Shown here: in pieces, positions 1 to 9,508 of the stretch
How positions within the stretch are numbered: position 1 is the stretch's first letter
How the letters are laid out: each line of letters starts with the position of its first letter
Source of the DNA: Arabidopsis thaliana
Lineage: Eukaryota > Streptophyta > Magnoliopsida > Brassicales > Brassicaceae
Assembly: GCF_000001735.4 (NCBI RefSeq)
Contig: NC_003071.7
Span: 15,165,443-15,229,442 of the forward strand
DNA length: 64,000 nucleotides
Direction: 5' to 3'
Position numbers and translations under genes: made by a program
The notes under the pieces: generated by a model
The model's input: only the letters and a program-made list of their open reading frames with translations
Database searches by the model: none
Told to the model about the DNA's origin: nothing

Positions 1-25
1 AAATCTTAAGTAGAAAGAGTGAAAC

Positions 26-793
26 ATGGCTAATCACAAAAATCTCTTCTTTCTATGTTTCTTAATAGGTTTAGGGTTATGTTCTGCTAGACGAGCACTA
101 CTCTCCTCCTCTGAATCCGAGGCTGAAGTCGCTGCCTATGGCGTGAATAGTGGTTTAAGTGCTGGTCTTGGTGTTGGTATTGGTGGTGGTCCTGGAGGAG
201 GATCTGGTTACGGAGGTGGAAGCGGTGAAGGCGGTGGAGCTGGTGGGCATGGCGAGGGACATATTGGTGGGGGCGGAGGTGGTGGACATGGTGGTGGTGC
301 TGGCGGAGGAGGAGGTGGTGGCCCTGGAGGAGGCTACGGAGGTGGAAGCGGTGAAGGTGGTGGAGCTGGATACGGAGGCGGAGAAGCTGGTGGGCATGGC
401 GGAGGTGGAGGAGGCGGAGCAGGCGGCGGTGGAGGTGGTGGTGGTGGTGCACATGGTGGAGGATACGGTGGTGGACAAGGTGCTGGTGCTGGAGGAGGAT
501 ATGGAGGTGGAGGTGCCGGGGGACATGGAGGTGGTGGAGGCGGTGGAAATGGTGGGGGTGGAGGAGGAGGTTCTGGCGAAGGAGGAGCTCATGGTGGTGG
601 TTACGGAGCAGGAGGTGGAGCTGGAGAGGGATACGGTGGTGGTGCTGGAGCTGGTGGACATGGTGGTGGAGGAGGAGGCGGTGGTGGTTCCGGAGGTGGA
701 GGAGGAGGAGGTGGAGGTTATGCTGCTGCTTCTGGATACGGTCACGGTGGGGGTGCTGGTGGTGGAGAAGGAAGCGGTGGCTATGTACCATGA
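26..793 (+). CDS. DOT1: Glycine-rich secreted protein DOT1
   Basis: This is a single-exon protein of 255 residues. Residues 1-21 form a hydrophobic signal peptide (KNLFFLCFLIGLGLCSA core). A short non-repetitive stretch rich in Ser, Glu and Val follows, and from about residue 50 nearly everything is Gly-rich GGX, GGYGGG and GGHGGG repeats, typical of plant cell-wall glycine-rich proteins. It matches my memory of DEFECTIVELY ORGANIZED TRIBUTARIES 1 (At2g36120), a gene needed for leaf vein patterning. The identification rests on length, leader and neighbours, because the repeat body alone is not diagnostic. The ATG follows a short A-rich leader at the very edge of the window, so the promoter lies outside it. 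The open frames on the other strand and in other frames here are composition shadows of GGT/GGA codons. Confidence 0.88.
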   Translation: MANHKNLFFLCFLIGLGLCSARRALLSSSESEAEVAAYGVNSGLSAGLGVGIGGGPGGGSGYGGGSGEGGGAGGHGEGHIGGGGGGGHGGGAGGGGGGGPGGGYGGGSGEGGGAGYGGGEAGGHGGGGGGGAGGGGGGGGGAHGGGYGGGQGAGAGGGYGGGGAGGHGGGGGGGNGGGGGGGSGEGGAHGGGYGAGGGAGEGYGGGAGAGGHGGGGGGGGGSGGGGGGGGGYAAASGYGHGGGAGGGEGSGGYVP

Positions 794-1420
794 AAAATTA
801 TCTATATGGAGTGTAACGGCAATTGAGTGAAGTGTCATATCTCGTAAGGGACTATATAGTTTCACGATTTATATGTGGCAATAAATAGAGTAATCCTTCG
901 TATAATAAGCCGTAGAAAGGCGGCTATTGTTGAAGTTTTTAAATTGTACCACGACCAATATTGTTGTAAGCTACTACTACGTGTGTATCAAGTTTTTATA
1001 AATGGAAATCATAGTTGTTCCTACGCGTGACGTAGAATCTATATTAAATAAATTTTACGGAGTATGCAAAGTAAGGTACATGAGTGAATTAGGACACATA
1101 CAACTTTGATTTGGTACATGACAACAAGTGACAATATGAAGAACATTAAAAACATCAATAATGCCCAAAGGTTTAATTGACATTAATTTAATTGGGCCGA
1201 ACTTAATTTTCCAATAGTTTCAACCTCTATAATAAACACTCTTAATATTATTTACACTAAAAGGCCCAAAGGTTATAGAAAATTAGAGCCGACCCATAAA
1301 ACCGATAATAAAGGATCAGATCCGACCCGATAAAGGTAAGCAGTGTAGCGTCGCATCATACACTCCTTCGGTTCCCGACGAATCGCTGCTTTTTTCTCTC
1401 TCTCTCTCCGTCGCTGAAAA
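794..1420. other. Intergenic: DOT1 3' end and cyclophilin promoter
   Basis: No gene is seen. The second half holds TGGGCC (1193-1198) and GGCCCA (1263-1268), the site II type motifs that TCP factors bind in promoters of housekeeping genes, followed by a CT-rich leader (about 1391-1410) directly before the cyclophilin ATG. Confidence 0.6.
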
Positions 1421-2817
1421 ATGTCGGCAAGACCTGAAGGAAGTCCGCCGGAGGTTACGCTCGAGACCTCCATGGGTCCTTTCACCGTCGAGGTTTCTCT
1501 CTCTCACTTTTTCGCTTATCGGATCAACGATAACACATTCCGGCCATGACATTCATATATAGAGCTTACACGAACTTGAGATCTAGATTTCATTCTCTAT
1601 AATTCTACATTCCAATTGTATTTTTCTCGAATCGAGCTTAAACTTTAGGATTTTAGAACGGGGTTTTAGGGTTTACAATGTTTTGATCTGTGTGTCAATT
1701 TTTACTCAGATGTATTACAAACACTCCCCGAGAACTTGCCGGAACTTCCTTGAGCTATCCCGGAGAGGTTACTATGACAACGTTCTGTTTCACAGAATCG
1801 TCAAGGTATGTTTTCTGTGTGTTTCAGTCTACTTTTCGTTGTACTTAAGATCATCATTGTGATGAAGTTTTAAGGAAATTGTTTTGCTTTGCTATTGATC
1901 TGTTTCAGGATTTCATTGTGCAAGGTGGGGATCCTACAGGAACTGGAAGAGGTGGTGAATCCATTTATGGGTACGTTATCATCGTTTTTCTTTAATCAAT
2001 GCTAGCTTTGCTTGTTGATTCTTTGTCAGTAATCAAATTTGAATATGGGGACACAAGCAAGCTCTGATGTAGTTAGTTTTGGTGGGGGATAGAAGCAAGC
2101 TCTGATGTAGTTAGTTTTGAAGTGATAATATTCAAAGCTCTGATGAAGTAAGCTTCATTATGGACTAGGCTCTGTGACTAGAAGTCTCAAGTTAATTGAC
2201 ACTACTCAAGTTGCTTTATTCATTGTCCATTCCATTCTTGTTTTGTTTAGGTCCAGTCATGTGTTCCAGAGGCTTGATCTTAATCTTAGCATTTGTCTTA
2301 TTTTATTTTATTTTTTGCCTTGCTCCTTTTCCTAGTTCGAAGTTTGAGGATGAGATAAACAAAGAGTTGAAGCACACAGGAGCCGGAATTTTATCAATGG
2401 CGAACGCTGGTCCTAATACAAATGGGAGTCAATTTTTCATCACCTTAGCCCCACAACCGTCCTTGGATGGTAAACACAGAATACACTCTTTTAATAGCTT
2501 ACAATGTTTTGAGATCATTTTCCATGTTTACTAAGAGAACTTGCATTGACTGTTGTGTTCTTCTTTTCACATCTCTATGCAACTTCTAGGAAAACACACA
2601 ATATTTGGTAGAGTGTGCCGAGGCATGGAGGTGATCAAGAGGCTCGGTAGTGTCCAAACCGATAACACCGACAGGTAAAGTTGATTATTCATTTGGAATC
2701 AACAAGAATTAACCACCGAGTGAAAAAACCCAACTAATCGAAGGAATCTCTTTTCTATTCTCAATTTCCAGGCCGATCCATGAAGTGAAGATTCTAAGGA
2801 CCAAAGTGATCGATTGA
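1421..2817 (+). CDS. CYP18-2: Cyclophilin-type peptidyl-prolyl isomerase (PPIL1-like, CYP18-2)
   Basis: There are six coding exons: 1421-1492, 1710-1805, 1909-1970, 2336-2469, 2590-2674 and 2772-2817, all with GT-AG introns, giving an intact frame of 164 residues. The product is a minimal single-domain cyclophilin that catalyses cis-trans isomerisation of Xaa-Pro bonds. The active-site signature is visible: [19 protein letters not shown] (about residues 50-68), then [18 protein letters not shown] with the catalytic-pocket Asn/Gln/Phe residues, and [11 protein letters not shown]. The lack of any targeting peptide and the PPIL1-like sequence point to the nuclear or cytosolic spliceosome-associated branch. 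Intron 3 carries a short tandem duplication (2055-2119). The symbol is from memory of At2g36130. Confidence 0.9.
2055..2119. repeat. 27-bp direct repeat, 38-bp period, in cyclophilin intron 3
   Basis: A 27-base unit beginning AAGCAAGCTCTGATGTAGTT occurs at 2055-2081 and again, identical, at 2093-2119. A decayed third copy (AAAGCTCTGATGAAGTAAGC) follows at about 2134-2153. It lies wholly within the intron. Confidence 0.85.
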
Positions 2818-3128
2818 TTGGGGCAGAGGAGTTTTTGTCAAGGAGAAGAAGAAGCATTTAGTAAACCGTTTATGACATGAAGAACTATAACTCTGTGTAC
2901 TGATCCCTTGATACTATTGTAGACTGGTTTTTGTCTAAGTCTTGACTCTACTTTGATGGAAAAAAATGATTGAAATACGTTAAATCACTCTCTATTTCTT
3001 TTTGTAATTTGCCTCGTTCATATCAATTCAACGGCTTAAAAAAGAACACGTCATCAAGATTTTCATGTTTCAACTCATATCCTCTAAAAAGCTATCTCTC
3101 ACTATGTGAAGGACGCGACAGTAGGAAA

Positions 3129-3436
3129 ATGGCTTTCGCAGCGACGCTCTTCGTTCCACCTCCAGTAGCCGTCCGATCTCCGGCTAGATTCCTTGGCCGT
3201 CTCTCAATTCCTTGCCTGCTCCAAGTTCTTCCGACTAATGGTGCAGCGAGTCCCCGGCAAGTGAAGAGGGCAATTGTAGCAAATGCTTCGCCGGGAAACG
3301 GTGGCGTTAAGGCCGAGGAAGAAGACGGAGTTTCTCTGGGTACTATGAAGCTTCCCGTAGATACCGATCTCGCTAGATTCGAAACTCTTCTATTTCAGGT
3401 AAATTTGTAGCATGCAATAGCTGGAATAGCTCAGTT

Positions 3437-3469
<33 letters not shown>

Positions 3470-3931
3470 GAGGTTCGACCCCTCCTTCTAGCGATCTTTT
3501 CTTTAACTTTTACTTTTTTTTTTTGTTTTGCTACAACAGTGGGCGAATAGTCTTTGCCAAGGAGCCAATCTACCTCTACCTGTTCCTCTCAAGGTACTAA
3601 TCTTGCGATTACTCAAAAATTATATGTCAACAAATTTGGCTACGGATCATATAAATTGTAAAAAGCTAAGAAGCCACTTTTTTTTTTGTTATAGGTGGAC
3701 AGAATAAGCGGAGGAGCGAGGTTAGGATTCATAGTGATGGAAGATGAAGGCAAGACCGATGTTCCGGTTTACATTGACTGTTTGGTTTTCCAAACAACAG
3801 AGAATGGTGTAGTGTTCCAAGCGACGCGTAATGGGCGGAAGAAAGATAAAGCACCTCCGGGAGAAGAAAGAATCATGAGAAGTCTCTTAGGAGCCCTCAA
3901 AAAAGCTGTGGAGATTGCTCGAGTCACATAA
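3129..3931 (+). CDS. Unknown protein, probably plastid-targeted (At2g36145-like)
   Basis: There are three exons, 3129-3398, 3540-3593 and 3695-3931, giving 186 residues. The first 50 or so residues are rich in Ser, Pro, Arg and Ala with almost no acidic residues, resembling a chloroplast transit peptide. The mature part has an acidic linker (KAEEEDG), a conserved-looking helix-rich segment (FETLLFQWANSLCQGANLPL) and a C-terminal basic/acidic domain ending KKAVEIARVT. I cannot assign a function. The in-frame reading extends upstream to about 2970, but no Met precedes the one at 3129 except a poorly placed one, so MAFAATLFVPPP is the preferred start. Oddity: intron 1 (3399-3539, only 141 nt) contains a complete tRNA-Asn gene on the same strand. 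Confidence 0.8.
3420..3493 (+). tRNA. tRNA-Asn (GTT), nested in an intron
   Basis: The 74-nt cloverleaf has acceptor stem GCTGGAA / TTCTAGC with discriminator G, a D-arm with TAGCTCAGTTGGTTAGAGC, an anticodon stem TGTGG/CCACA around loop CTGTTAA (anticodon GTT), and a T-loop GTTCGACC. CCA is not encoded. A T-run follows at about 3513-3521 and can serve as the Pol III terminator. The gene sits entirely inside intron 1 of the surrounding protein gene, in the same orientation. Confidence 0.95.
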
Positions 3932-4134
3932 ACATTTGCCTCTTTCAGTTGAAACCGAATTTCGAATATCTCTTTTGCTCTACGTCTTTCTAGTTTCTTA
4001 CTGCTACTACTACTTATCTGAGACATGATCACTGGTAAATAATAAAGTTTTAAAGTTTGGGGTCACATGAGGAAACAACACTAGCAACTAAAGTATTATG
4101 CTATAAATAATCGTGTTGCGGAGCTATCAACAAA

Positions 4135-4140
4135 TGACAA

Positions 4141-4209
<69 letters not shown>

Positions 4210-4216
4210 TTGTCAA
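4135..4216 (+). tRNA. tRNA-Leu (TAG)
   Basis: The 82-nt class II tRNA has acceptor TGACAAT / GTTGTCA, D-arm GGCCGAGTGGTCTAAGGCG, anticodon stem CCAGA/TCTGG around loop TTTAGGC (anticodon TAG), a long variable arm (TCCGAAAGGGCG) and the T-arm GTGGGTTCAAATCCCAC. A T-run follows at once (about 4220-4227) as Pol III terminator. An upstream CAA motif (4130s) and an AT-rich TATA-like stretch are typical of plant tRNA promoters. It lies in the spacer before the S14 promoter. Confidence 0.96.
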
Positions 4217-4271
4217 ATATTTTTTTTATATTCTTTTGTCCAGATATCGTTAAAACGTCGTCGTTACAAAG

Positions 4272-4373
4272 TGGGCCGAAGAACCCAACAAGTAAGATTC
4301 GGCCCAAATTTACGTGGAAACCCTAAACGCTCGTTTTCTCACTAAGAAGTCTCATAAACCCTAATATATAAAA
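4272..4373 (+). promoter_or_regulatory. Ribosomal-protein type promoter of RPS14: site II, telo-boxes, TATA
   Basis: TGGGCC at 4272-4277, GGCCCA at 4301-4306, two telo-boxes AAACCCTAA at 4318-4326 and 4356-4364, then TATATAAAA at about 4365-4373. This combination is established for Arabidopsis ribosomal protein and translation genes and fits the gene downstream. Confidence 0.75.
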
Positions 4374-4482
4374 GCGATTTCTGATTCTTCCATCGTTTCT
4401 CTCTTGCAAAACTCTGTGTGTAGGCGGAACTACAGAACCAAGAGCCTCTTTCTAATCGGAGTTACTTTAATCCCCTTGAACC

Positions 4483-5717
<1,235 letters not shown>

Positions 5718-6051
5718 GTTTTTCTCGCATTGTGGGATGTTTTCTATTTAGCTCCATGTGTTTCATTTTGTCTGAACCATTTTTGTTTGTGTTAGATTGT
5801 TGAAGAGCTTTGGAGTTTAACACTTTTTGTTAATTTAATCAACATTTTTCTACTTTGATATGTGAGTTTGGCCTTAAATTAGTATAATTGGCTTCCATGA
5901 TTGCTATGATGTTTTGAGTTGTCATGCCCTTCTCACCGGGAAATTTGGTTATTCCAAATTCATCCAAAATGTTCAATGCTGCGAAAAACAGTACCCAGAT
6001 CATGTGGTAATTCGTAAGGTGAAACTTCATTTTTCGATACTGTTTATCATT

Positions 6052-6503
6052 ATTGTATTCAAGTTAAAAATTATAACAGCAAGATAATGGAAGTTTGAGA
6101 GGAAAATGATAGTGTTCTCTCATTCCCCAACTCAAACCTGATAATTACCATGTCTAGTTCAAGTGATGGAACAAAACACAAATCAAGAATAGTTAAATCA
6201 TACATGTGTGAACTTAAACTTTTAATCATTGAAGTTATCAATCAGCTCACGAGGCAATTCATATGCGAATCAAAAGATGGATTTCTTGAAACTTAAGAAC
6301 ACTACTGTGTTCAATATACAAATTATGACCACAAGATTTGATCATAAACTTAATTTTTACAATGGAAGTTAGAGAGCGAAAATGATGCGTTCTCGTCTCC
6401 AAATCAAACCATGACCAGTTCACTGATCCAGAGTAAAATAGGACTTCATGTGGTGGAACAGAACAACAATCAAGAAGAGTAGTTAAATCATCATACATGT
6501 ATA
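6052..6503. repeat. Diverged tandem duplication, period about 275 bp
   Basis: Copy 1 (6052-6210) and copy 2 (6304-6503) share in order: a TTCAA..AAATTAT..C.ACAAGAT block, AATGGAAGTT..AGAG..AAAATGAT, GTTCTC, TCAAACC, GGAACA.AAC, AATCAAGAA.AGT.AGTTAAATCAT and ATACATGT. They differ by many substitutions and small indels, so this is an old duplication. I recognise no transposon ends or coding potential. Confidence 0.6.
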
Positions 6504-6580
6504 TTGCTTTATTTTTTTTTGTTTGTTTGTGCAAATTGTGTTTTGTTGATAATCAACGCACACTATGATCCATACGTTAA

Positions 6581-6629
6581 TGGGCTTTGGAATTGAGGGC
6601 CCATTGTAATAATCAACACAAAACCCTAA
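6581..6629 (+). promoter_or_regulatory. UBQ2/RPL40 promoter: TGGGCT, GGGCCCA and telo-box
   Basis: TGGGCT at 6581-6586, GGGCCCA at 6598-6604 and the telo-box AAACCCTAA at 6621-6629 lie within 130 bases of the ATG, the same motif set as in front of RPS14. Confidence 0.7.
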
Positions 6630-6647
6630 GAAATGGATAAAGTATAA

Positions 6648-7604
<957 letters not shown>

Positions 7605-8339
7605 TCTTTTGTTCACCAAAAGCTTATTTACGTTATTTTTGTGTTTGCTTTGAGAAAGACTCCTCTATTGTTCTGACACAAACCTTGTTTCAGTGAATTT
7701 TGATTTTACGATTATTGTTTAGTAAATCTGATTTTTGGCTTTTTTTCTTCATCAATTCTAAAATCTCTTGCAAAGTTTCTTCAAATTAGAGTTCTGCAAT
7801 CCGAAATATAAATTTAAGAGCCCCATTATTCATCTGTTAACAGTCTGTGTTCCAAGCATTGAGACTCTCTATGGTAACAGTCTATGTTCCATTGTTAAAT
7901 CACATACAAGCATGCATTCTCTTATACTCTTGACGTTATCACTCTTCACGAAAGCTCCAAAGAGTGATCATTCGGTACTAGAGAGCTTGTTTATGTGTAA
8001 AGAGTGTAATATCATAAACAAGCAAATATATCAAAGATTCTTATTAAGAGATACGTAATTATCCATCTATCAATATCCCAATAAGCTTTGACTTTCAAGA
8101 GTTGACCTCAGATCTTCATGCTATCTTTTCTTTTTAAATTTGAATAAGTCGAAACTAACTAGTATAGAATTAGAAACGAAAGCATATCTCAAAGAATCTT
8201 TTTATTGGTAGACGAGATTACCACAAATCTCAAACAAAATAATTCAACGACAATTGCTAAAAAAGTGATCATCAAAACGAATTCATAAACTAAAAAGCAA
8301 AACAAAACCAAAAGACTATTAAACTATTGATGAATAAGA
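7605..8339. other. Intergenic between UBQ2 and the EF-hand gene; contains an invertase relic
   Basis: About 200 bases of UBQ2 3' UTR are followed by a relic of an invertase terminal exon (separate entry, about 7810-8055) and then the AT-rich 3' UTR of the EF-hand gene, which is on the other strand. Nothing else is seen. Confidence 0.6.
7810..8055 (-). pseudogene. Relic of an invertase last exon plus adjoining intron
   Basis: This stretch is clearly homologous to the 3' exon and preceding intron of the complete invertase gene 1.7 kb away (9500-9790). Shared blocks include CCAAGCATTGAGACTCTCTATGG, TGTTCCATTGTTAAA, CATACAA, GCATTCTCTT, ACTCTTGA.GTTATCAC and, in the intron part, CATAAACAAGCAAA followed by AAAGATTC. 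Because intron sequence is included, it arose from a DNA-level duplication and not from an mRNA copy. About 18 bases of exon are missing. The 28 bases at 7961-7988 are inverted relative to the gene: their reverse complement matches 9678-9705 at 25 of 28 positions, while the sequence on both sides stays collinear. No other invertase exons are visible nearby, so it is non-functional. Confidence 0.85.
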
Positions 8340-8780
8340 TCAATGTGACTCTTTGTTAGAGTTCATCATAATCTTAAACTCTTCAAAATTAACAAAACCA
8401 TCACTGTCTTTATCAACGGTTTGAACCATCACAACACAATCTTCCATTGTATGCTTCTCTCCAAGTCGTTTCAATACCACATGAATCTCACTCGCTGAGA
8501 TCTTTCCATCACCATCCATATCATACAAATCGAAAGCTTCTTTCATAACAACTTCTTCTTCGGTATCTTTTTCTCCTCCACCATTGACCATCAAACACGA
8601 AGCAAACTCCACATCATCAATTTGACCATCACCATCGACATCAAGAACTATAAACATCTTATCAATTTCTTCTGATGTTATTTGAGGAGAAAAAACGCGA
8701 ATCGCCTCTGCGAATTCGTCCCATAAAATTTTTCCATCTTTGTTTTTGTCAACACTTTCGAAAATCTCTGCCATAGACAT
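8340..8780 (-). CDS. CML31: Calmodulin-like EF-hand calcium sensor (CML31-like)
   Basis: This intronless gene encodes 146 residues from the first ATG, or 144 if translation starts two codons later (MAEIFESV); the first ATG has a weak context. Four EF-hand loops are readable in order: DKNKDGKILWDE (near residue 12), DVDGDGQIDDVE (about 48), DMDGDGKISASE (about 88) and DKDSDGFVNFEE (about 124). All four keep acidic residues at loop positions 1 and 12, so all should bind Ca2+. There is no signal peptide, acyl or prenyl motif, so a soluble sensor is expected. The symbol is from memory of At2g36180. It sits between an invertase relic and the intact invertase. Confidence 0.88.
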   Translation of the reverse strand: MSMAEIFESVDKNKDGKILWDEFAEAIRVFSPQITSEEIDKMFIVLDVDGDGQIDDVEFASCLMVNGGGEKDTEEEVVMKEAFDLYDMDGDGKISASEIHVVLKRLGEKHTMEDCVVMVQTVDKDSDGFVNFEEFKIMMNSNKESH

Positions 8781-9508
8781 TGAATGAGTAATATTATGGT
8801 GATAGATATTGAATTTTTGTTTGTGAGAAAGTCAAAACCTTAGTATTTATATTTATAGAAAACGAATGTTATTGTTTTGATTCCTAAAAGATTTGGTTGA
8901 ATCCTAAAAGATTTGGTTTTGTGAAGTGATTTCCTTTTTACATAAATTTCTATTTCTTTTTTAAAAATAATAAACTTTATGGTTTTTGAAAATAGAAAAC
9001 GCAAAGATCGTTTCCTATTTTTCTTGTTGTTTTGAAAACATTTTTTTTTTAATAATCTATCATCACATGATTTAATTTTATAAGATTATATTAGAAAAAT
9101 TTGATAGTGGGCTTCTTCCTATAATTATTATTTTCTTAAAATAAATTTCAAATCTCTGTTACATATACATCTCTTAAGCGCATTATAAAAATGTCACTTA
9201 CAAAAACGAATAGTTTAACCATGTTAGTAGATTATTTGTTAAAACACTTGCACCTGATTGATAACCAACGACATATTCTTGATGTTTGGTCTAAACTTAT
9301 TTTTATTGAGAGACTAAAGACAGAAAGATACAACAGTCGATACATAAAGTATGGACATCACAACCAAATTGTTCGTAAACACAGAAACTCCCACATTTTT
9401 CTTCCTAATTTCACAGTATCTCTCAGTTACTATACTGAAGATGAAAATATAAGAAAAAGTGAGAAAGAGAGAAGACGGTATAGCTAAACTATAGAGAGAA
9501 GAGCTAAA
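8781..9508. other. Intergenic, AT-rich
   Basis: This holds the promoter of the EF-hand gene (minus strand) and the 3' UTR of the invertase. A plus-strand open frame at 9191-9487 has no recognisable family and AT-driven codon use, so I do not call it. Confidence 0.5.

Noticed and set aside
87-865. Long minus-strand and alternative-frame open frames (His/Leu-rich, Ser/Thr-rich) across the glycine-rich gene
   Set aside because: They are composition shadows of GGT/GGA-rich repeats; low-complexity sequence without independent starts, signals or promoter.
9191-9487. 98-codon plus-strand frame between the EF-hand gene and invertase
   Set aside because: It overlaps UTR-like sequence, shows no family motif and has AT-driven residue content (Asn, Ile, Lys, Tyr).
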